In this document: positions 1 through 9,706 of the stretch, in pieces | How the letters are laid out: every line of letters begins with the position of its first letter | Numbering within the stretch: position 1 is the stretch's first letter | From: Evansella sp. AB-P1 | Lineage (GTDB): Bacteria > Bacillota > Bacilli > Bacillales > Salisediminibacteriaceae | Assembly (NCBI RefSeq): GCF_029688925.1 | Contig: NZ_JARUKY010000012.1 | Location: 84,449-148,448 of the forward strand | Direction of reading: 5' to 3' | Length of the DNA stretch: 64,000 nt | Translations under genes and position numbers: made by a program | The notes under the pieces: model-generated | Database searches by the model: none | What the model was told of the DNA's origin: nothing | What the model saw: the letters and a program-made list of their open reading frames with translations, nothing else

Positions 1-199
1 TTACATTAATAACAAATTCCCAGAAAAAAAGTATAAATCCTTTAATATAGGCACCGTGCATTAAGTGGCCCATTCCTGGAAATGCCGCTGACCACCATAC
101 AGGTACCCACGGGTTTTTTAGATGAAGAACATTGGTATTAAAAGAACTAACGTTAGCACGGTAATATCGAGTACGTTCATAATTTGTGTTGTTATCCAT
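1..199 (-). CDS. Conserved membrane protein, C-terminus beyond the window
   Basis: Only the first 66 codons are inside the window. ATG is the reverse complement of 197-199, with a GGAG ribosome site at about 207-210. The N-terminus is polar, followed by the motif NPWVPVWWSAAFPGMGHL and then a hydrophobic helix (FILFFWEFVINV). This Trp/Pro-rich juxtamembrane motif is familiar from uncharacterised Bacillus multi-pass membrane proteins. Function unknown. The gene is partial because of the window edge, not because of visible damage. Confidence 0.6.
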   Translation of the reverse strand, partial: MDNNTNYERTRYYRANVSSFNTNVLHLKNPWVPVWWSAAFPGMGHLMHGAYIKGFILFFWEFVINV

Positions 200-685
200 A
201 AATATACTCCAATGGTGTTAGTAAATGTTATATAAGCTGCTTAATATTTTTACAACACTTTTATTTTAAAATTATTTTTCCATCTCAATAGGAAAATTAT
301 TCTTTATTATATGAAAGTTGCAGTGTATATGTAATGTATCAGTTTAGCTACATGATCGATATAGTTAAGAAAAATCATGAAAGTAACGCATTTCAACAGA
401 AAACGACAAATTTAATGGAAACTAACTTGCAATTTAAAAAAACAAAGGAATATTAAAACATAATCATGGGCTGTCATTAGGCGTAATTGATACGTCTGCA
501 GCGGAAATTGAATTAAATTTAAACTCTTTATATAATGTTCGTGTTTTAGAAAGAATTATCTCATGTCAGATAGAATACTAATGTCGTTGAATATAAACAA
601 CAACTATTTTATAATTTAATTAGAGAGAGTCATTCAACCAGTATACATGCACCTTCTGATTATTTGATTAAAGGAGGGATTGTCC
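200..685. other. Intergenic stretch with a relic of a dispersed repeat
   Basis: No gene is visible. Bases 492-538 contain GTCTGCAGCGGAAA followed by GAATTAAATTTAAACT, the same tail seen in the larger repeat at 25237-25410. I read this as a decayed copy of that Bacillus-type dispersed repeat. The remainder is AT-rich. The ribosome site AAGGAGGGA at 671-679 belongs to the next gene. Confidence 0.4.
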
Positions 686-1141
686 ATGTATGTAAAAGAT
701 GTGATGACAAAAAATGTGATTACAGTAAATGAAGAAACAGCTGTGGAAGATTGTGCGAAGCTTCTTATTGAAAATAAAATTAGTAGTTTACCTGTAACAA
801 CCATCAGAAATGAAATAGTTGGTATTGTTACCGAAAAAGATTTAATAAAACGAGCTTCACATGTTCAAGTACCAGCAGCAATTGAATTATTAGGAGGCTT
901 TATTTATCTCGATAGTCCAAAAAAGTTTATGGAAGAACTAAAACAGGCTATGAGTCAAAAAGCCGGTGGATTGATGAGTCGAGAGGTAGTAGCAGTAAAT
1001 CTGGATGATACTATTGAACATGCGGCAACAATTATGGTTAATAAGAATTTCAAAAGATTACCCGTCGTTGATCATAATGATCATTTAGTGGGCATTATTT
1101 CTCGACGAGATATTATGAGTCATCTTTATTTAGAAGATTGA
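686..1141 (+). CDS. CBS-domain pair protein
   Basis: The protein has 151 residues and consists almost only of two CBS domains. The first begins VKDVMTKNVITV with the core LPVTTIRNEIVGIVTEKDLI at about residues 35-55. The second has LMSREVVAVNLDDT and LPVVDHNDHLVGIISRRDI near the C-terminus. Tandem CBS domains usually bind adenosine nucleotides (AMP, ATP or SAM) and act as sensors. No catalytic domain is attached, so this is probably a stand-alone regulator. The start is taken at ATG 686 because AAGGAGGGA lies six bases upstream; the in-frame TTG at 680 overlaps the ribosome-site spacing. A terminator follows closely, so it looks monocistronic. Confidence 0.85.
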   Translation: MYVKDVMTKNVITVNEETAVEDCAKLLIENKISSLPVTTIRNEIVGIVTEKDLIKRASHVQVPAAIELLGGFIYLDSPKKFMEELKQAMSQKAGGLMSREVVAVNLDDTIEHAATIMVNKNFKRLPVVDHNDHLVGIISRRDIMSHLYLED

Positions 1142-1190
1142 GATGTTTAGAGAAACTATTGAACATACAATTTTCTTTGAAAATAGGAAA

Positions 1191-1228
1191 GAAGCCGCAT
1201 TTTAGTCATGTGGCTTCCTATTTTTTTA
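1191..1228 (+). terminator. Intrinsic terminator after the CBS gene
   Basis: Stem AAGCCGCAT / ATGTGGCTT with a seven-base loop is followed by TCC and a T run (TATTTTTTT). Confidence 0.75.
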
Positions 1229-1261
1229 AGTTGTAAGTGTAGATTAAACGTTAAAAGTCGA

Positions 1262-1798
1262 TTACTCATCTCGTAAATCCACCCAATGCACATCATCACT
1301 TTCAATTAATGATCTAATTGTGTTTAAGTGATCCGTATCGTTGATAATTTCATAATGATCTAAATAATCTTCATCTACATAAAAGGAGAAATAATTTCTA
1401 GATGTAATTTGAATTCGGTATTTTCTATCGTAATATCGGACGTCAGCATCTCGCTTTAGTTCCACATTTGAAAAATCATCTAACACTTGTCTAATTACTT
1501 CCTCATTATGTATATTCGCTAATGCTATAGATTCTGAATAATCACTTGATACATCATTAATAATTATTTGCATTCTATGGAGATCGTCCATTTGAATGCC
1601 ATTAGAAGCATACTCTTCAAACGTAGTGAATTGCCCCCTGTATCCTAAGAAAAGGAGTATTACAGTTAATAATAATACTGTGGCCATTGATAATCTGATT
1701 GCTATTTGCTTTTTGAAAAAATACATAAATATAGGAATTAATAATAAAATCAACATGATACTTAAAGTCCAATGAATCCCATCAATAGTTATGTTCAT
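1262..1798 (-). CDS. Hypothetical protein with two N-terminal membrane helices
   Basis: The protein has 178 residues. Two hydrophobic segments lie at about residues 11-28 and 35-53, separated by a short basic turn (KKQIAIR), so both ends probably face the same side. The rest is a soluble, acidic domain of about 120 residues that I do not recognise. ATG is preceded by AAAGAGGTG at a good distance. It converges with the CBS gene. Function unknown. Confidence 0.6.
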   Translation of the reverse strand: MNITIDGIHWTLSIMLILLLIPIFMYFFKKQIAIRLSMATVLLLTVILLFLGYRGQFTTFEEYASNGIQMDDLHRMQIIINDVSSDYSESIALANIHNEEVIRQVLDDFSNVELKRDADVRYYDRKYRIQITSRNYFSFYVDEDYLDHYEIINDTDHLNTIRSLIESDDVHWVDLRDE

Positions 1799-1992
1799 AT
1801 ATTCACCTCTTTACTACATTAGTTAGTCAAATCAATAGTAAATTACATGGTGTGATATTTTACATTTCTTTATTTATTCATTTACGTTTTAAGTAATAAA
1901 AAGGTTTCAAGGGATCGGTTCTTTTGAGTCTTTTTATGATGTATAAAGCTTTTCCACTTTAAAAGTACTGTTGCTAATTGATAATAAATCCT

Positions 1993-2664
1993 TTAGATTG
2001 TACCATTTATCTTGTTAATTATTGTTGGTATTTCTATTAAATCATCGATGATGTATTGCGTATTCATATTGTTCCATTGATCATTTTTCTTCCAAATACC
2101 AATCATTCCAGCTTTCTCAGAAGCTTCAACGTCGTTAACGAAATGATCTCCTATAAATACACTTTCCTTAGGTGATATATTAATTTTCTTTAAAGCATGA
2201 AGAAATATTTGTGATTGAGGTTTTTTCATTCCTTCAAATTCAGAGACTACTATAACTTGAAAATATTGAAAAATGCGTAGTGCATGGATATTATCCAGTT
2301 GAAAATTGCCTTTCCCATTCGTAATTATCCCTAATAGAAGATTTTTCTTTTTCAATTCTTCTAACATATCATAAAGATGGTGGAAGGGTACAACGTGGTT
2401 TTTAAAAAAAGTTATATAATCATGAAGGAGTTCTTCCCACGATATATGATTTATCTGCATTTCTCTCACTAATTGTTGATATACTTTATCTTTCCAAACG
2501 TAGCCATTGTTATCTAGCTCTATAAATCTATTTACATACTCTTTTTTTTGAATGGATAAACTAGAAAGGTCTAATCGTTCATATTGAGAATCAATGAATC
2601 GTCTTAAAGAGGTATCTCTATCTAATAATGTACCGTCTAAATCAAACAATACTGCTTTAATCAT
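1993..2664 (-). CDS. HAD-superfamily hydrolase
   Basis: The protein has 223 residues. HAD motif I is LFDLDGTLLD at the N-terminus, with the nucleophile and acid/base aspartates in DLDGT. Motif II is the TNG of GIITNG. The motif III lysine is in MKKPQSQIF and motif IV is FIGDHFVNDVEA. An alpha-helical cap lies between motifs I and II, as in subfamily I phosphatases such as YjjG- or PGP-like enzymes. The substrate cannot be read from sequence. ATG 2664 is preferred over the in-frame GTG at 2682 because GAAGGGA sits about eight bases before the ATG. Confidence 0.85.
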   Translation of the reverse strand: MIKAVLFDLDGTLLDRDTSLRRFIDSQYERLDLSSLSIQKKEYVNRFIELDNNGYVWKDKVYQQLVREMQINHISWEELLHDYITFFKNHVVPFHHLYDMLEELKKKNLLLGIITNGKGNFQLDNIHALRIFQYFQVIVVSEFEGMKKPQSQIFLHALKKINISPKESVFIGDHFVNDVEASEKAGMIGIWKKNDQWNNMNTQYIIDDLIEIPTIINKINGTI

Positions 2665-2740
2665 ATTATTTATTCCCTTCACAAATTATTTCAGCCGAAT
2701 TTTATATGGATATATAAATAAAGCGTGAATTTTCCAAGCC

Positions 2741-3574
2741 TTATTCACGCATACGAAAACCATATACTTCATAAGTGAATTTCATTTTGAAGTTTAGTTT
2801 ATTAGCTATGGCAACGGATGGATAATTTGTCTCAGTACAATCCCAATATGGTTTTAGACCTTTTTGAAAGCATTCCTTTACAAAACAATGGGCTATCTTT
2901 TGAGCTAAACTCTTTCCTTCCTGTTCTTTTACAGTTTCTATATGAATAGAATGGATGTTATCTGCAACAAAACCAGATAAACAGACACTGACAATTTTAT
3001 TTTTGTAAGTGATCATATAACCAATTCCTTTGTCAAAGAAATGTTCTAAAGAAGACCATGATTCTAGTATATTAGATTTTAATAAGGAAAGGTTTATACA
3101 TGTGTTCTTACAGTTATAGTAATTTTCTTTGTTTATTTTTAGAATAGTATACTCTCTGTTAAGTATTGGTTCAGAATCCATTGTATAGTTTGATTCTTCA
3201 AGCATATAAACCCGTTGTTTCCAGCTTTCTAATTTTTGTTGCTGGAACAGTTGTTTTATCGTGTCGTCCCAAAGTTGGTGATACCCTATTCCTTCGAACC
3301 AGTTTAATCCAAACCTTTTTGCATCTGGTAAGATTTTAGTATTAATTAAGTTATTTATTTTATCGTTGAATGCTTTATTTTTTTCGTCCCCAACAAAAAA
3401 GAAGCCATCATTATTCCCTAACCATATTAAGCCAGAGGTGGGGAATTCCGTATTATCCACAAAAATACGACCGGGATTGGTTCCTTCAATAATTGCTTTT
3501 ACTTCCATGTGACTCTCTGGAAGGATTAAATGATTACACATATAAAACTCTTCTTGGTTTAACTCTGAAATCAT
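2741..3574 (-). CDS. GNAT-like acetyltransferase
   Basis: The protein has 277 residues and resembles the GNAT_acetyltran family of Firmicutes. The N-terminal half is family-specific (TNPGRIFVDNTEFPTSGLIWL). The C-terminal half carries the GNAT core, with an acetyl-CoA loop around TVKEQEGKSLAQKIA and the terminal ANKLNFK element. Such proteins transfer an acetyl group from acetyl-CoA to an amine; the acceptor is unknown. The gene lies on the same strand as the HAD gene, 76 bp upstream of it, and the two may be co-transcribed. Confidence 0.75.
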   Translation of the reverse strand: MISELNQEEFYMCNHLILPESHMEVKAIIEGTNPGRIFVDNTEFPTSGLIWLGNNDGFFFVGDEKNKAFNDKINNLINTKILPDAKRFGLNWFEGIGYHQLWDDTIKQLFQQQKLESWKQRVYMLEESNYTMDSEPILNREYTILKINKENYYNCKNTCINLSLLKSNILESWSSLEHFFDKGIGYMITYKNKIVSVCLSGFVADNIHSIHIETVKEQEGKSLAQKIAHCFVKECFQKGLKPYWDCTETNYPSVAIANKLNFKMKFTYEVYGFRMRE

Positions 3575-3899
3575 AGGTTGTCTCCTCTAAATGATTTTAA
3601 GATATAAATGAACAGTTGCTTATTGCCAATCACTTTTATAATAGTAACAATTTAACATAATTTTCAAAAAAATAAAATGATGAGTATATAATGAAAAGAT
3701 CTTAGGGTGGTAGAAGAAAAGATTAAGATTAAATATGGGAATAAAGCTTTTTCAATCTCTGAATGTCCATTTATATATATTTATTAAGTAAAATGTGAGT
3801 ACGTAATAAGAAGAAACATTTTCCTGTATAATGAATAATAAGGTAATGATAAGCGATAGAATTGAGATGTAGCATATTTTTCTGCGAGGTGGTCGAATA
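3575..3899. other. AT-rich divergent intergenic region
   Basis: The spacer between the leftward GNAT and the rightward DUF2974 gene probably holds promoters for both. I see no repeat or structured RNA. A ribosome site GAGGTGG lies just upstream of 3900. Confidence 0.4.
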
Positions 3900-5024
3900 A
3901 TGGCAAATATTATGGATTATATAGACTGGCGAGGGGATTTAAGTATGCTGCAGTCTCCTTTTAATGAAGTAGACAATTTAATATTATCTCATTTATCATA
4001 TGTAAATTTTCATGACATTGTTCCTCCATTAGATAGTAAGGATAGTATAACAATTAAAGATGCAGCTCAATTGTTTTATTCAAAATATGATGAAGAAGAA
4101 ATAATGGCACAGTTGTCGTTAACAAAAATGTCCGCCATGTTGTTAAAACGGGTAGGGGAATGTGAACGCTTTGCACACTTACGATTATCAAAGTATGTGA
4201 ACATTATTGATAATGTACAACAAAAGCAATTTTCTGCTATAACGATATTGTTAGATGATGATACGGTGTACGTGGCATTTCGTGGGACAGATAATACGAT
4301 AGTTGGATGGAAGGAAAATTTCAATATGACATTTATGTCTCCTGTACCTGCTCAATTAGAGGCAGTAGCATACTTAGAAGCTGCATTCGAAGGTACAGAA
4401 AATCGCATTAGGGTAGGAGGCCATTCTAAAGGTGGGAATCTAGCTGTTTATGCTGCAATTAAATGTAATTCATCCATAAAAAATAGAATCATAGAGGTTT
4501 TTAATAATGATGGTCCTGGTTTTCACCACGATATCATAGACAGTATAGATTATAAGAAAATGCTTGATCGTATTAAAACAATTGTACCTCAGTCATCTAT
4601 CGTTGGAATGATGCTAGAGCATGAAGAGGAATATATCATCGTGAAAAGTTCGGAAAAAACGTTGCTTCAGCATGATCCGTTAGCTTGGGAAGTGTTAGGG
4701 AATGAATTTGTCTGTGTAACGCATATAACAAAGGAGAGTCGACTCCTTGATGCCACATTAAAAGACTGGTTAGACAAGATGACTGAAGCGGAGAGAAGTC
4801 AATTTGTAGACGCATTGTTTCTCATATTTGAAACAATGAATGTAGAAAAGCTTGAAGATCTGACACAAGAAAAATGGAAGCGAATGATTGAGATTATAAA
4901 AGCGGTGAATAACATGGAGCCAGAAAATAAAAAGGTTTTAACAAAAACAATTAAATTATTGTTTAATGAGGGTATTCGGGTGTATAAAGAAGCAAAAACA
5001 GAGGTCACAAAAATTCCAACATAA
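3900..5024 (+). CDS. DUF2974 (Mbeg1-like) lipase-fold protein
   Basis: The protein has 374 residues and starts MANIMDYIDWRGDLSM, the typical opening of the DUF2974/Mbeg1-like family of Firmicutes. An alpha/beta-hydrolase core follows, with oxyanion-side motif VAFRGTDN and nucleophile elbow GGHSKGGNLAVYAA (Ser at about residue 175). FNNDGPGF follows and a late histidine is in CVTHI. These are predicted lipases or esterases of unknown substrate. Ribosome site GAGGTGG precedes the ATG. The region around 5100 forms a shared terminator with metE. Confidence 0.8.
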   Translation: MANIMDYIDWRGDLSMLQSPFNEVDNLILSHLSYVNFHDIVPPLDSKDSITIKDAAQLFYSKYDEEEIMAQLSLTKMSAMLLKRVGECERFAHLRLSKYVNIIDNVQQKQFSAITILLDDDTVYVAFRGTDNTIVGWKENFNMTFMSPVPAQLEAVAYLEAAFEGTENRIRVGGHSKGGNLAVYAAIKCNSSIKNRIIEVFNNDGPGFHHDIIDSIDYKKMLDRIKTIVPQSSIVGMMLEHEEEYIIVKSSEKTLLQHDPLAWEVLGNEFVCVTHITKESRLLDATLKDWLDKMTEAERSQFVDALFLIFETMNVEKLEDLTQEKWKRMIEIIKAVNNMEPENKKVLTKTIKLLFNEGIRVYKEAKTEVTKIPT

Positions 5025-5098
5025 AAGTTTGACCATCCATATCCCCGTACGTAAATAATACTACGCTAGTCAATGTTCGTTCATGTACTTTAAAATTG

Positions 5099-5134
5099 GA
5101 AGACCACCATCTTTAAAATAAGAAGGTGGTCTTT
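5099..5134. terminator. Bidirectional terminator between DUF2974 gene and metE
   Basis: AGACCACC and GGTGGTCT form the core stem, with A-rich sequence on the left and T-rich sequence on the right. It can serve both converging genes. Confidence 0.65.
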
Positions 5135-5149
5135 ATGATTTTTACATTC

Positions 5150-7441
5150 TTATATCATTTGTTCCTGATAGCGTAATTTTTTAGCACTGGCAACCATGTG
5201 TTTTAAGGATGCTATCGTTTCCTTTTCACCACGTGTTTTTAAACCACAATCTGGATTAACCCAAAACTGCTTTCTTGAAATAACTTCGGAACTATCTTTT
5301 AAAATAGTGTCTATTTCTTCAATACTTGGAACACGTGGACTATGGATATCATAGACTCCTAAACCAATGCCAAGGTCATACGGGTTCTTTTTAAGTGAAC
5401 GTATAAGCTCTCCGTGACTACGGGATGTTTCAATAGATATAACATCTGCATCAAGGGAACGGATTGGACCAATAAAGTCATTGAATTCACAGTAGCACAT
5501 ATGGGTATGGATTTGTGTTTCGTTTTTCACACTAGAAGTGGTAAGTTTAAAGGCATTGATGGACCATTCTAAGTAACTATTCCGTTTTTCTTGTCTTAAT
5601 GGAAGACCTTCCCGAAGTGCAGGTTCATCCACTTGTATAATAGATATTCCAGCGTCTTCTAATGCTTTTATTTCTTCTCTCAATGCTAAGGCTATTTGGT
5701 TTGCTACTTGTTCATCTGAAATATCGTCCCTTACAAATGACCAATTTAATATCGTAACAGGACCTGTCAACATTCCTTTAACCGGCTTGCTTGTTAAACG
5801 TTGGGCTTCTTTTACTTCTTTCAGTGTCATTGGTGATGACCACTCTACATCACCATAAATAATGGGAGGTTTAACACAACGAGAACCGTACGATACGACC
5901 CAAGCATTTTCTGTAAAAGCAAAACCACTTAGTTTTTCTCCAAAATATTCGACCATATCAGTACGTTCAAACTCACCATGTACCAATACATCTAGTCCAA
6001 TCTCTTCTTGTATTGTAATCCATCGTTCCGTTTCCTTTTTTACAAAAGCTTCATATTCCGCATCTGAAATCTCTTCATTACGCCATTGCTTCCTTTTCTG
6101 TTTTACCTCATCTGATTGTGGAAAACTTCCAATTGTGGTAGTTGGAAAATCTGGTAGTTGTAATGTACTTTGCTGTATTGCTTGACGTTTTTTGTAAGGC
6201 ATAGGGCGCGTGAAATTTTCAGGCTTCAATTGTGCAACGAGTTTCTTTACCTGTAAATTTTTTCTTCCAGGATGATCAGCTAATGCATTTGTAGCTAACA
6301 TACTTTCAGAGACACTTTTTTTCCCTTCCCACACATCATCAAGGACATAGGCTGCCAAATTTGTAATTTCAACAATTTTCTCATTTGCAAAAGAAAGTGC
6401 GTTTTTTAATGTTGGTTCTAGCTTCGATTCTGATTGAGTAGTAACAGGCACATGCTGTAAATTACATGAGGACTGAATCCACGCTTTATTAGCCTTTATT
6501 AAGGATAAAATAGCTTCGATGTCAGTGGCTTTTTCTGCTAAATTTGCTCTCCAAATATCTCTACCGTTGACGATACCAATTCCAATAACTTTTTCTTCTG
6601 GGAAACCAAATTTACGAAGGGAATCCATGTTTTCGTTTTTTCCATGAGAGAAATCAAGTCCAATCCCTGCAACAGGTAGCTTCGTTATTTCTTCATAAGC
6701 GGATAGACCTTCGAAATAGGTTTGTAACATAATTTTAGCAGAAGGTACTTCTTCTGAAAGTTGTTTGTATATTTGTTGTACTAGTTTTATATCCTCTTCA
6801 GACAGGGAAAGAACTAATGCTGGTTCTTCCATTTGAATCCATTCAGCTCCAGCGTTTACTAACTCCTTTAATATTTCAACATAAAGAGGTAAGAGCTTTA
6901 GATAAAAGGATGCTTTTGACTTCAAATCGTACCCTTTTGCTAATTGAACAAACGTGTATGGTCCAATGATTGTAGGCTTAGTGATTAATCCTAGATCCTC
7001 TTTTGCTTCATTAAAATAATCTAGGATATAGTTTGTTGTTAGTCTAAGTGGTTGATCATTTTCATATTCAGGGACAATATAGTGGTAATTGGTATTAAAC
7101 CACTTTGTCATTTCACATGCTACCACGTCTTTAGCACCACGACTCATGGCGTAATAAGTAGGGAGAGTTACTTTTTTCTCTAACCAATTATATCGTGATG
7201 GGACCATTCCAAACATGGCTGCATGGTCAAGCATACGATCATAAAAGGTAAAATCTCCAACGGTTAATAATTCAAGTCCTAATGCTTGCTGGTCCTTTAA
7301 ATGTTTCATGCGAAGGCTTTTCATTGTATTTAAGAATTGTTCCTCAGAAATATTATCCTTCCAGAATGCTTCTACAGTTCGCTTCCATTCCCGGTTTTCA
7401 CCAATGTATGGATAGCCAATTACGGTACTAACTAAATTCAT
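5150..7441 (-). CDS. metE: Cobalamin-independent methionine synthase
   Basis: The enzyme (763 residues, normal full length) transfers a methyl group from 5-methyltetrahydropteroyltriglutamate to homocysteine in the cytoplasm, the last step of methionine synthesis. The N-terminal domain runs to about residue 360 and the C-terminal catalytic barrel begins near TTTIGSFPQS. Zinc ligands are visible as the His and Cys of HTHMCYCEF and the Cys of NPDCGLKTRGE; the substrate motif QVDEPALREG is present. ATG 7441 has AAGGAGG upstream. A cobalamin riboswitch and terminator precede the gene, so it should be off when B12 is plentiful, which suggests a B12-dependent MetH elsewhere. Confidence 0.95.
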   Translation of the reverse strand: MNLVSTVIGYPYIGENREWKRTVEAFWKDNISEEQFLNTMKSLRMKHLKDQQALGLELLTVGDFTFYDRMLDHAAMFGMVPSRYNWLEKKVTLPTYYAMSRGAKDVVACEMTKWFNTNYHYIVPEYENDQPLRLTTNYILDYFNEAKEDLGLITKPTIIGPYTFVQLAKGYDLKSKASFYLKLLPLYVEILKELVNAGAEWIQMEEPALVLSLSEEDIKLVQQIYKQLSEEVPSAKIMLQTYFEGLSAYEEITKLPVAGIGLDFSHGKNENMDSLRKFGFPEEKVIGIGIVNGRDIWRANLAEKATDIEAILSLIKANKAWIQSSCNLQHVPVTTQSESKLEPTLKNALSFANEKIVEITNLAAYVLDDVWEGKKSVSESMLATNALADHPGRKNLQVKKLVAQLKPENFTRPMPYKKRQAIQQSTLQLPDFPTTTIGSFPQSDEVKQKRKQWRNEEISDAEYEAFVKKETERWITIQEEIGLDVLVHGEFERTDMVEYFGEKLSGFAFTENAWVVSYGSRCVKPPIIYGDVEWSSPMTLKEVKEAQRLTSKPVKGMLTGPVTILNWSFVRDDISDEQVANQIALALREEIKALEDAGISIIQVDEPALREGLPLRQEKRNSYLEWSINAFKLTTSSVKNETQIHTHMCYCEFNDFIGPIRSLDADVISIETSRSHGELIRSLKKNPYDLGIGLGVYDIHSPRVPSIEEIDTILKDSSEVISRKQFWVNPDCGLKTRGEKETIASLKHMVASAKKLRYQEQMI

Positions 7442-7486
7442 CTCATTTCCTCCTTACGAGTTTTTCATTACATATTTTCCAAATAC

Positions 7487-7517
7487 AAAAAAGCCATCTC
7501 CACGATAGGGAAATGAC
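7487..7517 (-). terminator. Riboswitch expression-platform terminator before metE
   Basis: On the minus strand GTCATTTCC pairs with GGAGATGGC (with G-U pairs) around a seven-base loop, followed by six T. It lies between the cobalamin aptamer and the metE ribosome site, so control is probably by premature termination. Confidence 0.75.
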
Positions 7518-7639
7518 TATAACATGCGACTGAACGGAATGCTAAAAAATACACGAAAAGCAATACTGCTCGATTGTCGTCTGTCGTACAATTAATGTCA
7601 CCACCTATTTCCTCGTAGGTATTTGGTGTGTACTAGAAA

Positions 7640-7800
7640 TTGGCAGGTCTCCTGGCTTATCATCATCGATCCTCACACCTTCCCGTCTCATGACAGTGGA
7701 TAAAGTGATTCACTCCGATTTACAGTTGCGGGACAGCGACGGATTTTCACCGTTCTTCCCTTTTAATCCAAACCTCAGTTTGGCACCAACTCTTACACGA
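7640..7800 (-). promoter_or_regulatory. Cobalamin riboswitch upstream of metE
   Basis: Read on the minus strand it has the ordered conserved blocks of the cobalamin aptamer: GAGTTGGTGCC, GGGAAGAACGGTGAAAATCC, CCGCAACTGTAA, a second GGGAA, and the B12-box region GCCAGGAGACCTGCC (7642-7656). Position and orientation fit direct control of metE. Confidence 0.92.
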
Positions 7801-8066
7801 TATGTAATTTGTTAAAACTATATCATATTAGAAAAATCAAGTACATATTTTTTTAGAATAGTAAAATACAAGAGTGGGTTTCCATACTAATATAATACTA
7901 ATAAAATAATCAGGTAGATCTTTATTTTATATGTATATCTATTTGCATCATCAAGTTACTGTCTACACTAGCGCAAAATATTCCACCTTTTTTCCTAACT
8001 ATATATCCTATTACTTAACTTACTTCCAGTTTTGAAACAAGTAGTATTTACTAAATGAAAAATCAA

Positions 8067-8663
8067 TTACTCTACTAGATAATTATTTTGGTATTTAATG
8101 GAGGATTTTACTAATTCTATCATCATATCAACCCAATACGTATGTTTAATTATATCCGTGGTAACATGGTACTCGTTAGTTACTACATTCCAGGAATAGA
8201 TCGTTTCATATATTGGTTCTAAAAGTCCATAGGGTTCTGATGAAAAACTTATCCTGTCTAATCTATATAGATCTGATTCCAAAAAGTTATCTTCTATATA
8301 TTTCAATTGATTTAATATTAAATGAGCTGTTACTTTTGTGGCGTTTTGCAGTTCTTTTGCACGATAAGGATAAAAAGCTCTTGCCATTTTTTCCATTTCA
8401 TAGATGTTGTCTTCAATCATTTCAACACCATTTTTTAATTGAATCCATTGGGCATACGGTATTTCATTTTCTGTTATTACAGTATTTAATATACTGGAGG
8501 TTGTGTGGACTTCATTTCGAATAGTATGCATCTTTTCCATTAATAATGGGTTTAAGTATTCTCGCTGGCTATTACTTTCAAGATGTTTAATATATCCGAA
8601 TACTATTGCAACAAATAAACAGAGAAGTAGAATATAGTATTGCTTTTTTGATAGCTGTATCAT
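8067..8663 (-). CDS. Hypothetical membrane-anchored protein
   Basis: The protein has 198 residues. One N-terminal helix (about residues 8-24) follows a basic start, so the bulk should lie outside the membrane. The soluble part is helical and polar, with no motif I recognise. Two more small membrane-protein genes lie just upstream on the same strand (8764-8976 and 9042-9335) and may share a transcript. Function unknown. Confidence 0.55.
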   Translation of the reverse strand: MIQLSKKQYYILLLCLFVAIVFGYIKHLESNSQREYLNPLLMEKMHTIRNEVHTTSSILNTVITENEIPYAQWIQLKNGVEMIEDNIYEMEKMARAFYPYRAKELQNATKVTAHLILNQLKYIEDNFLESDLYRLDRISFSSEPYGLLEPIYETIYSWNVVTNEYHVTTDIIKHTYWVDMMIELVKSSIKYQNNYLVE

Positions 8664-8763
8664 GGGGAATCTCCTATATCTGAATGAATTTTTTTTGATG
8701 AAAATATGATGATGACACTTACTTTTAATGACGGCAGCAGTTACTGAATTTAATTATGCTTTT

Positions 8764-8976
8764 TTAAACATCACTATTTGGTAGAATAAATGTCGTTAAC
8801 TTTTTTCCTAAAACTAGTGTTAAGGGAATAATAAATAGTACGAATATGGCAATGGATACAACTGTCGTAAAACTGTTCCACGGAATATATAAATCTACAA
8901 TGAAAAAGTATATTTGAAAAAATATAATAAACAAAATTATTGTTAAAACCCAAAATAAAATGCTGTTTTTTTCCAT
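8764..8976 (-). CDS. Small two-helix membrane protein
   Basis: The protein has 70 residues, almost wholly hydrophobic, with helices at about residues 7-28 and 37-58. It ends in a short polar tail. A GGAGGA ribosome site lies directly upstream of the ATG. Function unknown; clustered with two similar small membrane-protein genes. Confidence 0.55.
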   Translation of the reverse strand: MEKNSILFWVLTIILFIIFFQIYFFIVDLYIPWNSFTTVVSIAIFVLFIIPLTLVLGKKLTTFILPNSDV

Positions 8977-9041
8977 CGTCCTCCTCCTTAAAGAAATTAT
9001 TTAAAAGATAGAATGTAAATCTCTTTATACGATTAAGAACG

Positions 9042-9335
9042 TTAAAATGATCCGCTTAGCAGCTTTCCGAAGAAAATGATATAAGATAACACGCCACTTA
9101 AACTTAAAGTTAATACGATGCTTAAGGTTGTTCGTAAAATGCTTTGCCAACTGTTTGCACCCATTGAACCAAAAACGGCTAATATAAATGTTAGTACAGT
9201 TAAAGTAAGGATGATATACAGTGGATGTACTCCTAATAGATTTGTTCCTAATAGATCTATAGAAAGATATAGGATAAATAGCATGATACATAGTATCGTC
9301 AATATAAAGGAAATGACATTTAATTTTATCTTCAT
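9042..9335 (-). CDS. Small three-helix membrane protein
   Basis: The protein has 97 residues with three hydrophobic segments (about 8-28, 36-58 and 68-90) and begins MKIKLNV. A GAGGTGGAATTAT ribosome site precedes the ATG. The overlapping minus-strand frame 9025-9354 and plus-strand frame 9118-9393 are poorer and I treat them as shadows. Function unknown. Confidence 0.55.
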   Translation of the reverse strand: MKIKLNVISFILTILCIMLFILYLSIDLLGTNLLGVHPLYIILTLTVLTFILAVFGSMGANSWQSILRTTLSIVLTLSLSGVLSYIIFFGKLLSGSF

Positions 9336-9706
9336 ATTTATAATTCCACCTCATACTAATTTTTGGTGTTACGTGTCAGTTTTTTTGTTGTAATCAGTTT
9401 AACATTATATTCCTTTTTGAAGGAGGGAAATGGAGGATTACTGTTAACAATTCTAAGGATACATTTTGATTTGCCTCTAGTAATGTAAAAAATATATATC
9501 CATAATATCGTATTTTAAAAAGGAATGGATAAATATATATAGAAATAAATTAAAAAGAAAAATCTTAACTTTAAAAGGAAGGTTAGATGAAAAAAGTACT
9601 CAATAAATTATAAACGCTAATTATGAGATTGGACACATTTCGTTCACGGTCCCCTCATTTTATTAATGTTTAACGAGGTGAAACTAAAATGTTGGAGGGA
9701 TGTATA

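Noticed and set aside
5862..6185. 107-residue plus-strand frame inside metE
   Set aside because: Shadow of metE with no ribosome site.
9025..9354. 109-residue frame on the minus strand
   Set aside because: Overlaps the better 97-residue membrane-protein frame, has odd composition and no better ribosome site.
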